From: KBS-83 sp051025295
Lineage (GTDB): Bacteria > Acidobacteriota > Terriglobia > Terriglobales > Acidobacteriaceae
Length of the DNA stretch: 64,000 bases
Reading direction: 5' to 3' (one strand)
Assembly: GCA_051025295.1 (NCBI GenBank)
Contig: JBMGJV010000019.1
A program made the position numbers and the translations under genes. Positions 26,905 to 37,326 of this stretch are shown one piece after another. Under the pieces are notes generated by a model. It was given only the letters and a program-made list of their open reading frames with translations. It had not been told where the DNA came from and ran no database searches. Numbering within the stretch: the stretch's first letter is position 1; each line of letters starts with the position of its first letter.

Positions 26905-28281
26905 TTGAGCAATACAGAGACTGTTGACACCCCGACGCACCCGGAGACCACCGCCCCCGAGGGCACTGAGCAGCACGAGCACACTCACCAGCACGGTCCC
27001 ACCTTCAACCCCGAGGTCACCCGCTCGGTTGAGGTCACCATTCCGGCCGATGAAGTCTCCCGCGCCATGCGGGGCACGGTGAAGAAGTACCAGAAGCAGG
27101 CGCGCATCCCGGGCTTCCGTGCAGGCAAGGTGCCCGAGTCGCTGGTCCGCTCGCGCTTCGCCGAGGGCATCCGCCAGGAAGTGCTCGAGGCCGTGATGCC
27201 GCAGCACTTCCAGCGCGCCATCGCCGAGGGTGGCCACAAGCTCGTCTCCCAGCCGCAGGTCATCGACATGTCCATGGAAGATGATCAGCCGCTCTGGTTC
27301 AAGGCCAGCTTCGAGGTCATGCCGGAGTTCTCCGTCGACGGTTACAACGACGTGAAAGTCGAGAAGCCGAGCGCTGACTTCTCCGAAGAGGACTTCCAGA
27401 CCGAACTCGAGCGCGTGCGCGACTCGCGCTCCACCATGGAGCCGGTCGAAGAGGAGCGTCCGCTCGCCGACGGCGACTGGGCCCAGATCAACTTCACCGG
27501 CAACTTCACGGAAAACGGCGAAGTGGTGAACGGCCAGGACAATACGGGTCCGATCACTGGCGAGGAAGTGCTCCTCGAAGTGGGCGGCGCGAACACCCTG
27601 CCGTCCTTCACTGAGGCACTGCGCGGCGCGAGCGTCGGCCAGGAGCTCAAGTTCGAGGTCGCCTACCCTGAGGACTTCGGGGAGAAGCGTCTCGCCGGCA
27701 AGACCGTCAGCTACGACCTGACCGTCAAGGGCATCAAGCGCAAGGTGCAGCCCGAGCTGAACGACGACTTCGCTAAAGAGCTAGGCGATTACGCAACTTA
27801 CGACGACTTCCTCACCCAGTTCCGCAGCAATCTGCAGACTGAAAAGACACGCCGCACCGAATCCGAAGTCCGCGATCAGTTGCTCAATGCACTCAGCGAG
27901 CGCTTTCAGTTCCCCGTTCCTGAGTCGCTGGTGCAGCAGCAGATCGATGTCCGTCTAGATCGCGGCCTTCGCGCCCTTGCGGCGCAGGGCATGCGCGAAG
28001 AGGACATGAAGCGCCTCGACTTCGCTCGCCTGCGTGCAGCCCAGCGCGATTCCGCCACAGCAGAGGTCAAATCGCTGCTGATTCTGGACCACATCGCCGA
28101 GCAGGAGAAGGTCGAAGCTACCGACGCGGAGGTCGAGCAGGAGCTCGAAATGCTATCGCTTCAGTTGCGTGAACCGGTCGATACCCTGCGCGTGCGATTG
28201 ACGCAGGATGGGACGCTGGCTAGAATCCGTGAACAAATTCGTCGCGACAAGACTGCGAAGCTTCTGGTCGAGCGGCTTTAA
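26905..28281 (+). CDS. tig: Trigger factor (ribosome-associated chaperone and prolyl isomerase)
   Basis: 458 residues. After an unusual Pro/Glu/His-rich N-terminal tail of about 35 residues (including EQHEHTHQHGP) comes the ribosome-binding domain with the signature GFRAGKVPESLV (about 70-81), an FKBP-type PPIase domain (about 185-265: 'PLADGDWAQINFTG', 'GASVGQELKFEVAYPEDFG') and a long helical C-terminal chaperone domain. It shields nascent chains at the exit tunnel. Start codon TTG at 26905 with GGAAGG upstream. It is followed by clpP and clpX at 59 and 36 bases, the common tig-clpP-clpX-lon order. Confidence 0.93.
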   Translation: MSNTETVDTPTHPETTAPEGTEQHEHTHQHGPTFNPEVTRSVEVTIPADEVSRAMRGTVKKYQKQARIPGFRAGKVPESLVRSRFAEGIRQEVLEAVMPQHFQRAIAEGGHKLVSQPQVIDMSMEDDQPLWFKASFEVMPEFSVDGYNDVKVEKPSADFSEEDFQTELERVRDSRSTMEPVEEERPLADGDWAQINFTGNFTENGEVVNGQDNTGPITGEEVLLEVGGANTLPSFTEALRGASVGQELKFEVAYPEDFGEKRLAGKTVSYDLTVKGIKRKVQPELNDDFAKELGDYATYDDFLTQFRSNLQTEKTRRTESEVRDQLLNALSERFQFPVPESLVQQQIDVRLDRGLRALAAQGMREEDMKRLDFARLRAAQRDSATAEVKSLLILDHIAEQEKVEATDAEVEQELEMLSLQLREPVDTLRVRLTQDGTLARIREQIRRDKTAKLLVERL

Positions 28282-28340
28282 CTCCTGACACCCGGCAACC
28301 CTCAGCAACACGCAGCGCACACGAGCAGAAAAGAGACAGC

Positions 28341-28931
28341 ATGGCATTAGTACCGATGGTCATCGAGCAGACGAGCCGGGGCGAGCGCGCCTACGACATC
28401 TACAGCCGTCTGCTGCGGGACAACATCATCTTTCTGGGAACACCGATCGACGATCAGATCGCAAACCTGGTGATCGCCCAGATGCTTTTTCTCTCCGGTG
28501 AGGACCCAGAGAAGGATCTTCAGCTCTACATCAACTCGCCGGGCGGATCGATCACGGCCGGGCTCGCGATCTACGACACGATGCAGTTCATCAAGAACGA
28601 CGTGGTCACGTACTGCATCGGGCAGGCGGCCTCGATGGGCGCCTTTCTGCTCATGTCAGGCACCGCTGGCAAGCGCTTCGCGCTGCCTAACTCGCGCATT
28701 CTGATCCACCAGCCTTCGATGGGCGGGCTCTCCGGCCAGGCCACCGATATCGATATCCATGCTCGCGAAATCCTGCGCATCCGCGAGATCACGAACAACC
28801 TGATGTCCAAGCACACGGGGCAATCACTCGAGCGCATCGAGCGCGATGTGGAGCGTGACTTCATCATGAACTCCCCCCAGGCGAAGGAATACGGCATCAT
28901 CGACGAGATCATCGACCGGCCGCGTACGTAG
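28341..28931 (+). CDS. clpP: ATP-dependent Clp protease proteolytic subunit
   Basis: 196 residues, normal length. Serine protease of the ClpXP complex: catalytic S98 in GQAASMGAF, H123 in LIHQPSMGG and D173 in RDVERDF; the oxyanion glycine strand SPGGS is at residues 66-70. It forms the tetradecameric chamber fed by ClpX, whose gene is 36 bases downstream. It probably has a short or no propeptide. Co-transcribed with tig. Confidence 0.97.
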   Translation: MALVPMVIEQTSRGERAYDIYSRLLRDNIIFLGTPIDDQIANLVIAQMLFLSGEDPEKDLQLYINSPGGSITAGLAIYDTMQFIKNDVVTYCIGQAASMGAFLLMSGTAGKRFALPNSRILIHQPSMGGLSGQATDIDIHAREILRIREITNNLMSKHTGQSLERIERDVERDFIMNSPQAKEYGIIDEIIDRPRT

Positions 28932-28967
28932 CGGTCGGCCGGGGACCGCGGCGATAAGGAGCAGTCC

Positions 28968-30245
<1,278 letters not shown>

Positions 30246-30262
30246 GCCAGCAGAACACAGGT

Positions 30263-30294
30263 GAGCCGGGACCCACCCGGCTCGCCACTTTCCT
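30263..30294 (+). terminator. Intrinsic terminator after clpX
   Basis: Perfect 8-bp GC-rich stem GAGCCGGG (30263-30270) / CCCGGCTC (30276-30283) with a five-base loop, followed by GCCACTTTCC. The T-tract is short. Confidence 0.55.
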
Positions 30295-30365
30295 CCCTGT
30301 ACGTCAAACTAAGGTCATCCCGAAATCCGGCTGTTTTCCGTCATGCGGAACAGTCCGGTGCCCTG

Positions 30366-30393
30366 CTTGATCCGCGGGTGATCCACCCCCTCT
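30366..30393 (+). promoter_or_regulatory. lon: Candidate heat-shock (sigma-32-like) promoter for lon
   Basis: CTTGATC (30366-30372), a 13-base spacer and CCCCCTCT (30386-30393) resemble the sigma-32 consensus CTTGAA-N(11-16)-CCCCATNT. The spacing is right and most fixed positions match. Biologically sensible for lon, but such GC-rich matches occur by chance. Confidence 0.3.
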
Positions 30394-30587
30394 GGTTTGG
30401 TTTACAGTTTCTAGAGATCGAGAGACACCACACACCCGAGCCTGGCCGCCGAGCCTTTCCTATCCGCTCGAGCATCTATAGACGGACGGCCCGTATTTCG
30501 AACATCGGGTTCGTTTTGCTGCGACATCACGCGCGCAGCCCCAGGAAGCCGGCGCTCACCGGTACTCGTGAGCAGAAGGACACACAC

Positions 30588-33032
30588 GTGGCCACCAGCA
30601 GAGAGCCCAAGGATCCGAAAGAGCCCAAAGAGACCCGGGAGCGCGGCGAGACACGCAAGCTGCCCATGATGCCCATCCGCGAGATGGTCATCTTCCCCTA
30701 CATGATGACGCCATTCATCGTGGGCCGGGAGTCGAGCGTTCGCGCCCTGGAAGAGGCGCTCAACGGCGATCGCCGCATCTTCCTCGCCACCCAGCACGAC
30801 GCCTCCATCGATGAGCCGAAGGCGGACGACGTCTACGCGGTCGGCACCATCGGCAACATCGTCCAGAGCGTCAAGATGCCGGACGGCAACATCAAGGTGC
30901 TGGTCGAGGGTCTCGAACGCGCCAAGTCGAGCGAGGTGAACGACACCGACGGCTTCTTCGTCGCCACCGTGCGCATCCCGAAGGTAGCCGCACCCGGTCC
31001 CCAGACCGAGCAGTTGATGCAGAAGGTCACCGGCCTGTTCGAGCAGTACGTCAAGCTGCAGCAGAGCCTCAACTACGAATCGATCGTCGCCGCCGTGCGC
31101 ATGGACGAGCCGGGCAAGCTGGCCGACACCATCGCCGCCAACCTGCAGCTCTCCGTCGATGAGAAGCAGGAGCTCCTGAACCTCTTCGATCCGACCGAGC
31201 GCCTGGCGCGCATCGCCGACCTGCTCGACATGGAGATCGAAAAGCTCAACATGGACCGCTCGATCCAGGGTCGTGTGAAGCGGCAGATGGAGCGCGCCCA
31301 GAAGGAGTACTACCTCAACGAGAAGATCAAGGCCATCCAGAAGGAGCTGGGCCGCGGCGAGAAGAGCGAATTCGATGAACTGAAGAAGAAAATCGAAGCC
31401 GCCGGCATGACCAAGGAAGTGCAGGACAAGGCGATGCAGGAGCTCAAAAAGCTCGAAGCCATGCCGCCCATGTCCGCCGAGTCCACCGTCTCCCGCAACT
31501 ACCTGGACTGGCTCCTCGCCGTGCCGTGGAAGAAGAAGTCCAAGGAGACCCGCTCGATCGATGTCGCCGAAAAGGTGCTCGACGAGGATCACTACGGCCT
31601 CGAGAAGATCAAGGAGCGCATCCTCGAATTCCTCGCTGTCCGTCAGCTCGTCAAGAACCCGAAGGGCTCGATCCTCTGCTTCGTCGGACCTCCGGGCGTC
31701 GGTAAGACCTCGCTCGGCATGTCGATCGCGAAGGCCACCGGCCGCAAGTTCGTCCGCATGTCGCTGGGCGGTGTGCGCGATGAGGCTGAAATTCGCGGTC
31801 ACCGCCGCACCTACATCGGCGCGCTCCCTGGTCAAATCATCCAGTCGATGAAGAAGGCCGGCACCAAGAACCCCGTCTTCATGCTGGACGAGGTCGACAA
31901 GATGGCCTCGGACTTCCGTGGGGATCCAGCGTCGGCCCTGCTCGAAGTGCTGGACCCGGAGCAGAACTCGAGCTTCCAGGACCACTATCTCGATGTCGAG
32001 TACGACCTGTCCCAGGTGCTCTTCGTCGCCACGGCCAACGTGCTGCACACCATCCCCGGCCCGCTGCAGGACCGCATGGAAATCCTTCGCCTTCACGGCT
32101 ACACCGAGACCGAGAAGATGGAGATCGCCCGTCAGTACCTGGTCAAAAAGCAGATCGAGGGCACCGGGCTCAGCGAGAAGAACATCGAGTTCACCGACGA
32201 CGCGCTCACCGAGATCGTGCGCAGCTACACGCGCGAAGCCGGCGTCCGCAACCTCGAACGCGAGATCGGCAACGTCTGCCGCAAGGTGGCGCGCCGCGTC
32301 GTCAAGCTCGGGGCGAAGCACAAGGAATCGATCACGCGCGAGAACGTCAACGAGTTCCTCGGCGTCGTGAAGTTTCGCGACTCACAGGCACACGACAAGA
32401 ACGAAGTCGGCCTCGTCACCGGCCTTGCCTGGACCGAGATGGGTGGCAGCATCCTCTCGACCGAAGTGCAGGTGCTCGACGGCAAAGGCAAGCTCACCCT
32501 CACCGGCCAGCTCGGCGACGTCATGCAGGAGTCGGCGCAGGCCGCTCTCTCCTACATCCGCAGCCGCGCGCACCATCTCGGCCTGGCCCGCGACTTCTAC
32601 CGCAACGTCGACATTCACGTGCACGTGCCCGAGGGCGCAATCCCGAAGGATGGTCCGTCGGCCGGCATCACCATGGCGACCGCGCTGGCAAGCGCGCTCA
32701 CCAAGATTCCGGTGCGCCGCGATCTCGCTATGACTGGCGAGATCACGCTCCGCGGCAAGGTGCTCGCCATCGGTGGCCTGAAGGAGAAGCTGCTCGCTGC
32801 ACATCGCGCCGGCATCTTCGAGGCAATCCTGTCGAAGGAGAACGAGAAGGATGTCGCCGAACTGCCCGACAACCTGAAGAAGGCCATGAAGCTGCACTTC
32901 GTCGAGCAGATGGACGAGGTGCTGACGATCGCCCTCGAGTCGCCGCTGCCCGAGCTGAAGGAAGAGACCCCGGAAGCGCTCGTTGCCGTACAGGCCAACG
33001 TGGCGCAGGAACGGGCGCGCGCTCACCAGTAG
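30588..33032 (+). CDS. lon: ATP-dependent protease La (Lon)
   Basis: 814 residues from GTG 30588, chosen because AAGGA lies 7 bases before it and the protein then begins VATSREPKDP with the Lon N-domain (LPMMPIREMVIFPYM) at residue 25. LonA layout: substrate-binding N-domain (about 25-225), coiled coil, AAA+ with Walker A GPPGVGKT (367-374) and Walker B 'FMLDEVDKM', and a C-terminal protease with the S691 (PKDGPSAG) / K734 (GGLKEK) dyad. It degrades misfolded and regulatory proteins. The charged K/E/P/R tail before the N-domain is not conserved. A strong terminator follows. Confidence 0.96.
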   Translation: MATSREPKDPKEPKETRERGETRKLPMMPIREMVIFPYMMTPFIVGRESSVRALEEALNGDRRIFLATQHDASIDEPKADDVYAVGTIGNIVQSVKMPDGNIKVLVEGLERAKSSEVNDTDGFFVATVRIPKVAAPGPQTEQLMQKVTGLFEQYVKLQQSLNYESIVAAVRMDEPGKLADTIAANLQLSVDEKQELLNLFDPTERLARIADLLDMEIEKLNMDRSIQGRVKRQMERAQKEYYLNEKIKAIQKELGRGEKSEFDELKKKIEAAGMTKEVQDKAMQELKKLEAMPPMSAESTVSRNYLDWLLAVPWKKKSKETRSIDVAEKVLDEDHYGLEKIKERILEFLAVRQLVKNPKGSILCFVGPPGVGKTSLGMSIAKATGRKFVRMSLGGVRDEAEIRGHRRTYIGALPGQIIQSMKKAGTKNPVFMLDEVDKMASDFRGDPASALLEVLDPEQNSSFQDHYLDVEYDLSQVLFVATANVLHTIPGPLQDRMEILRLHGYTETEKMEIARQYLVKKQIEGTGLSEKNIEFTDDALTEIVRSYTREAGVRNLEREIGNVCRKVARRVVKLGAKHKESITRENVNEFLGVVKFRDSQAHDKNEVGLVTGLAWTEMGGSILSTEVQVLDGKGKLTLTGQLGDVMQESAQAALSYIRSRAHHLGLARDFYRNVDIHVHVPEGAIPKDGPSAGITMATALASALTKIPVRRDLAMTGEITLRGKVLAIGGLKEKLLAAHRAGIFEAILSKENEKDVAELPDNLKKAMKLHFVEQMDEVLTIALESPLPELKEETPEALVAVQANVAQERARAHQ

Positions 33033-33050
33033 GCACACTGTTCCAGGAAG

Positions 33051-33085
33051 AAGGGCTCTGCCATTGGCAGAGCCCTTTCTCTTTG
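33051..33085 (+). terminator. Intrinsic terminator after lon
   Basis: 10-bp perfect stem GGGCTCTGCC (33053-33062) / GGCAGAGCCC (33066-33075) with a three-base loop and a T-rich tail TTTCTCTTTG. It lies between convergent genes and may serve both. Confidence 0.85.
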
Positions 33086-33104
33086 TACACAACTGCAGCG
33101 CGGC

Positions 33105-33914
33105 TTACTTCACAGCCCAGAACGGATCTGCCTTCGCCCATGCGTCCCACACGTAGCTCATCTGTGGGTCGGCTGCGAACAGGTTCCGCTGTGACGATTC
33201 GACCGAAGCGGCCGCCAGGTCGGTATATCGCTTGCTCGTCTCTGGATCCATCTTCTCCATCATGCTGTCGCGAGCAGCGAAGAGTTGATCCACCTCCGCC
33301 ATCGACGCCATCGGCGAAATCAGCAGCCAGATCCCACCGTTCTCTCTGCCATAGGCGCTCCGGTAGACCACCAGATGATGGTCCGGATTTGTCTTGTCGA
33401 GCACGGTCGAGAGTAGCTTCAGGTACTCCTCCCAGTCGTGCGTATGCCCCACCTTCACCTTCACGCGGGTGATCTCCCAGAACCGGAGATCGTTCACTGG
33501 TGCGTCCGGCTTGTGGCTCAGATCCGGGCGATAGTTATAGATCGCGCTCTCCTTCGAGACGAGCAGCGTTGCATCCTTCCGATTCGCCTCGTTTACCTTT
33601 GCGCTCGCAGCCGCATCCTTTGCGGCTTCCATTCGTGTCTTCCTCATGTCATCCAGCGAGTCATAAGGAAAGAAGAACAGGGTGCGGGGAGCGCCGGTGA
33701 GAGCATCGAGGGCGAAGTAGTGGACCGGCGATTTCGCATCCGCCGCTATCTTGGCGAGCGCTTTCTCAGAAGCCCGATGGGGTTCGCCGGCCATCTCCGG
33801 CTTCACATATTCCACATCGATGAACAGCACCTTGGGTGGGTGCGATTCCTGTGCTTTCGCTCCAATGGCAAACAGACAAAGTCCGGCCAGCACTGCAGTA
33901 TGCATCTTGCGCAT
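33105..33914 (-). CDS. Secreted protein of unknown function
   Basis: 269 residues from ATG 33914, which has an excellent AAGGAG four bases ahead. A signal peptide (MRKMHTAVLAGLCLFAIGAKAQ) precedes two similar alpha+beta halves: 'KVLFIDVEYVKPEM...FALDALTGAPRTLFFFPYDSLDDM' and 'RFWEITRVKVKVGHTHDWEEY...HHLVVYRSAYGRENGGIWLL'. Each half resembles a ferredoxin-like (dimeric alpha-beta barrel) fold, as in NIPSNAP or similar small-molecule-binding proteins, but I do not recognise the family and propose no reaction. Single gene facing lon. Confidence 0.65.
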   Translation of the reverse strand: MRKMHTAVLAGLCLFAIGAKAQESHPPKVLFIDVEYVKPEMAGEPHRASEKALAKIAADAKSPVHYFALDALTGAPRTLFFFPYDSLDDMRKTRMEAAKDAAASAKVNEANRKDATLLVSKESAIYNYRPDLSHKPDAPVNDLRFWEITRVKVKVGHTHDWEEYLKLLSTVLDKTNPDHHLVVYRSAYGRENGGIWLLISPMASMAEVDQLFAARDSMMEKMDPETSKRYTDLAAASVESSQRNLFAADPQMSYVWDAWAKADPFWAVK

Positions 33915-34099
33915 GTAGCTCCTTATGGAAGGGCCCTGGTGACAAATCATTCAAGTCAAGGGGAAAGGTGGAGCCCAGAGAAAGGCCGGTAGTAACGGCA
34001 GCGTGGGGAACGCTTTGGGTCTGGAGGGAGGACCAGCCCACTCTATAGCGTCACTGGCGGCGCATGCAATCCGATTGCACCGGCGTTCCTGATCCGGTA

Positions 34100-36178
34100 C
34101 TAATGCAGCAGCGGCAGCAGGCTCGAGTCGTCATCCGTCCACAGCCGCAGACCTCTCTGCTCCTCCGTGGGATGAAGAACACTCGTCAGCTCTGGTGAGT
34201 GCAGAAACGGCTCGTTGCGCGTCATCAGCACCCACGTCGCGCGGAACTCGCCGAGCTGCTCATGCGGACCACTCACAACAGTGCGTGCCGTCAAGCCGGC
34301 CGACTCCGCCAGCAGGGCCAGCTCCGGCGCCAGGTTCACGTGCTGGTTCGAGATGTGAAAAGCGAGGATCCCATCGGGTGCCAGCTGCCGCTGGTACACG
34401 TCGAGCGCCTCGCGCGTCAGCAGATGGATCGGGATCGCATCGCCCGAGAAGGCATCGATCGCGAGCACATCGAACTGCTGCGGCGTTTCACGCGTCAGCG
34501 AGGCGCGCGCATCGCCCGCGGCAAACGTGATCGCGGCGCGTGAGTCGCGCAGGTACGTAAACAGATGCTGCGCAATGGGCAGCACCGCTGGATTCAATTC
34601 GTAGAACCGGATGCGATCTCCAGGCCTCCCGTACGCAGCAATGGTGCCCGTGCCCAGGCCGACCACACCAATGCTGCGTGGCCGCTCACCGCAGCAGTAG
34701 CGCAGCGCGAGGCCGATGCCTGAGTCCTCGGCGTAGTACGTCGTCGGCGTGTGCATCAGCTCCGGCGCAAAGATCTGCGTCCCGTGCTGGATCGTGCCGT
34801 GGGTCAGCGTGCGCATCGGGCCGATCTCCGGCAGATCGGCCTGCTTCACGCGCAGCGTACCGTAAAAGTTGCGGACAGAGACGAGCGTCTGCTGCACGTA
34901 GGCCAGGTGCAACAGCACCAGGATGTACACCAGCAGAACGCTGCCAACCGACCACAGCAGGCGCAGCGTCGGGCCCATTCGCCAGGTCACGAGCAGCGCA
35001 ACCAGCGCTGTCGCCAGAAATGTCACCGGCAGGTCGTAGTTAGCAGACGTGGCCAGTGGCGCCACGATGCCAATCAGGAACGCTCCCAGCGCTCCGCCTG
35101 CCGCGAACAGGAGATAGAACATCGTCAGCTCGCGTGGGCTGCGCGGGCGTAGTGCATACGCCTCCGTATGGCAGAAGAGACTGGCGAAGAAGAGCTCCAG
35201 CAGGAAGAACGCCATGCTGAGCGAGATCGGCAGCGTCACATCGCCGCGTGAGAGCAGGTACGCCAGACCCGCCAGCATCACGGACAGAAAGCGCAGCACC
35301 AGGCCGCGCGGGATCAGGAAGTCGCCCTGCCCGTCGCCACGCGGAGCAAACGCCACGATCAACGTGACGAGATACACCGAGAGCGGCAGCACCCACAACA
35401 GCGGCACCGCTGCAATATTGGCCGTGATGTATTCGGTGACCGAGCTGAGCTGCATCGCGCCCACCATGGGCAGCAGCAGCCACAGCAGCTTGTCTCGACG
35501 GCTTGCAGAGTAGTCGGGAGGAGTCGCATCAACCGCCGTGCTTGCAACAGCACTGCGATTCGAGAATGCACGCGTCAGCACAACGAGCGGCGCCCCCACG
35601 CAGACAAACCCCGCTGCCCACCCCATCCGCTGCGCATGCAAGGAAAAGTGCGGTTCGATCACTGCCGGATACAGCGCGAGCGCAAGCAGCGACGCCGCAT
35701 TCGACAGCGCATACAGCCGGTACGGCAGTCCACGGCGGCCCGTCTGCCCCAGCCAGCCCTGCAACAGCGTGCTGGTCGAGGCGAGCATTGCGAACGGCAG
35801 CCCGATCGCTGCGGTCAACGCGAGCAGCAGATCCAAGAACGGATGCGCCGCCACACCAGCCAGCCGCATCGGCCGTATCGCCCACACGACGGCCGCAATC
35901 GCCGCAAGGGCCAGCAATGCAATATGAACGGCACTCGCTACTCGAACGCGAGGCGACGTCGCCGCCCAGTGCGCGTACGCGTATCCCAGCAGCAGCGTGC
36001 TCTGAAAGAAGACGAGACAGGTGATCCAGACAGCCGCAGAGCCGCCCAGCGCAGGCAGCAGCTCCTTCGCCGCCATCGGCTCCACAACAAACAGCAGGAA
36101 CGACGCCAGGCAGATACATCCACTGACCAGCCACGAGAGATGCTTCAAAACAATCTGCTCCAGATGCAAGCTAGCCAT
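34100..36178 (-). CDS. Polytopic membrane protein fused to a spermidine-synthase-like domain
   Basis: About 692 residues. The first 400 are about 12 hydrophobic helices (MFS-like or speE-associated membrane domain; 'LLFVVEPMAAKELLPALGGS' is typical of this family). The C-terminal 260 residues are a Rossmann methyltransferase/aminopropyltransferase-like domain: 'GVVGLGTGTIAAYG' (cofactor loop), 'RFYELNP' (acidic residue on strand 2) and 'LAIDAFSGDAIPIHL' (the D-A-F catalytic loop of spermidine synthases, with S-G-D following). The family is annotated as fused MFS/spermidine synthase; its product is unproven. ATG 36178 is used, leaving room for a divergent promoter with engB. Confidence 0.82.
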   Translation of the reverse strand: MASLHLEQIVLKHLSWLVSGCICLASFLLFVVEPMAAKELLPALGGSAAVWITCLVFFQSTLLLGYAYAHWAATSPRVRVASAVHIALLALAAIAAVVWAIRPMRLAGVAAHPFLDLLLALTAAIGLPFAMLASTSTLLQGWLGQTGRRGLPYRLYALSNAASLLALALYPAVIEPHFSLHAQRMGWAAGFVCVGAPLVVLTRAFSNRSAVASTAVDATPPDYSASRRDKLLWLLLPMVGAMQLSSVTEYITANIAAVPLLWVLPLSVYLVTLIVAFAPRGDGQGDFLIPRGLVLRFLSVMLAGLAYLLSRGDVTLPISLSMAFFLLELFFASLFCHTEAYALRPRSPRELTMFYLLFAAGGALGAFLIGIVAPLATSANYDLPVTFLATALVALLVTWRMGPTLRLLWSVGSVLLVYILVLLHLAYVQQTLVSVRNFYGTLRVKQADLPEIGPMRTLTHGTIQHGTQIFAPELMHTPTTYYAEDSGIGLALRYCCGERPRSIGVVGLGTGTIAAYGRPGDRIRFYELNPAVLPIAQHLFTYLRDSRAAITFAAGDARASLTRETPQQFDVLAIDAFSGDAIPIHLLTREALDVYQRQLAPDGILAFHISNQHVNLAPELALLAESAGLTARTVVSGPHEQLGEFRATWVLMTRNEPFLHSPELTSVLHPTEEQRGLRLWTDDDSSLLPLLH

Positions 36179-36282
36179 GCGAACGTAGCGACGGACCCTT
36201 GTACCAGAGCCGCGACCGCTCCGTCGTTCTCGCCATCGTGCCGGCATCACTACTGTGCGGGTCTGCGACAATCAGAACAACG

Positions 36283-36894
36283 ATGCGCCTTCTGCCGAAA
36301 TTTCTGCTCTCCGCCCTCGCCCCCGAGCAGTTCCCTGCGCCGGGCCCGCCTGAGGTCGCCTTCCTTGGCCGCTCGAATGTCGGCAAATCGAGCTTGCTCA
36401 ACGCACTGGTCGGGTCCAAGCAGGCGCATGTCTCCTCGACGCCCGGCCGCACACAGGCCATCAACTTCTTCGCACTGTATGACTCGCCCACGCTCAGCGA
36501 GCCGGTGCTGATGTTCGCCGACCTTCCAGGCTACGGCTACGCCAAGATTTCGAGATCAATCAGCGCCGGCTGGCCGCTCTTCATCGAGCCCTACCTGGCC
36601 GAGCGGCCAACCCTGGCGCTCTGCATTTGCCTGGTCGATAGCAAGGTTCCGCCGCAGGAGAGCGATGCGCAGCTCATCCGCTATCTGCGCAGCGCAGGGC
36701 GTCCCTTTCTCGTGGTGGGGACCAAGGCCGACCGGCTCTCCGGCAACGAGCGCACACGCTCGGCGATCGCGCTCAAGCGCGAGCTCGGGATCGATAATCT
36801 GTTGCTCTGCTCTGCGAAGACTGACCTTGGACTGAAGGAGCTCTGGGCCCGGCTGCAAGCGGTGGTGACGGAAGGCGGAGTCCGCGCCGACTAG
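36283..36894 (+). CDS. engB: Ribosome biogenesis GTPase EngB (YihA/YsxC)
   Basis: 203 residues, standard length. TrmE-Era-EngA-EngB GTPase: G1 GRSNVGKS (about 28-35), G3 DLPGYGYAK (about 84-92), G4 TKADRL (about 147-152) and G5 'CSAKTDLG'. It is required for maturation of the large ribosomal subunit. ATG 36283 gives the expected short N-terminus (MRLLPKFLLSALAPEQFP). It is divergent from the membrane/synthase fusion and convergent with the pseudopilin operon. Confidence 0.95.
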   Translation: MRLLPKFLLSALAPEQFPAPGPPEVAFLGRSNVGKSSLLNALVGSKQAHVSSTPGRTQAINFFALYDSPTLSEPVLMFADLPGYGYAKISRSISAGWPLFIEPYLAERPTLALCICLVDSKVPPQESDAQLIRYLRSAGRPFLVVGTKADRLSGNERTRSAIALKRELGIDNLLLCSAKTDLGLKELWARLQAVVTEGGVRAD

Positions 36895-36906
36895 CGTGCG
36901 CGCCTG

Positions 36907-37326
36907 CTACCAGGCGGAGTAGGGCTGCCCGTCGCTGCCCGTCGCATCGGAGCCGCTGTGGATGTCATTCACACCGGGCTCCGTCTGGTCCACATTCTGC
37001 AGCGTATCGTCTGTGGCGGTCACCCACGTCGTATCGCTGTGCGTCATGGGATCCACCGGGATCTTGCGCAGATACCCGCCCTGCACCAGGTCATCCAGCG
37101 ACTGCGGCGCCTTTTCCTTGTCGGCAGTGTAGGCGTCGATCGCGCCACGCAGCACGTGCAGGTCTTCGCGGAGTACGGCTTCCTTCGCTGCCTTCACTGA
37201 AGCGAGATAGTTCGGAATCGCAATGGCCGCCAGCACGGCGATGATCAGCATCACGATCATCAACTCGATGAGCGTGAAGCCGGCCTCACCCGACGCGCGG
37301 CGCACGCGCAGCCTACCACTGGCCAT
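36907..37326 (-). CDS. gspG: Type II secretion-like pseudopilin (GspG type)
   Basis: 139 residues. Class III leader ending ...ASGEAG with cleavage before FTLIELMIV (G16/F17, E at +5 kept), one hydrophobic N-terminal helix, then the GspG core with 'LHVLRGAIDAYTADKEKAPQSLDDLVQGGYL' region and 'IPVDPMTHSDTTWV', the Ca-binding/C-terminal part typical of major pseudopilins. The C-terminal 'SGSDATGSDGQPYSAW' is family-like. It overlaps the upstream pilin gene by 14 bases and is the last gene of the secretin operon. Confidence 0.85.
   Translation of the reverse strand: MASGRLRVRRASGEAGFTLIELMIVMLIIAVLAAIAIPNYLASVKAAKEAVLREDLHVLRGAIDAYTADKEKAPQSLDDLVQGGYLRKIPVDPMTHSDTTWVTATDDTLQNVDQTEPGVNDIHSGSDATGSDGQPYSAW

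Larger units (their letters stand above)
30246..30587 (+). other. 342-base gap between clpX and lon
   Basis: Holds the clpX terminator, then a possible heat-shock promoter (30366-30393) and a leader of about 190 bases before lon. Upstream of the GTG the lon frame stays open but translates without resemblance to Lon, so it is treated as leader. Confidence 0.5.

Noticed and set aside
30411..32321. A long open frame (over 630 codons) opposite lon
   Set aside because: Same antisense effect; lon on the + strand shows all family motifs.
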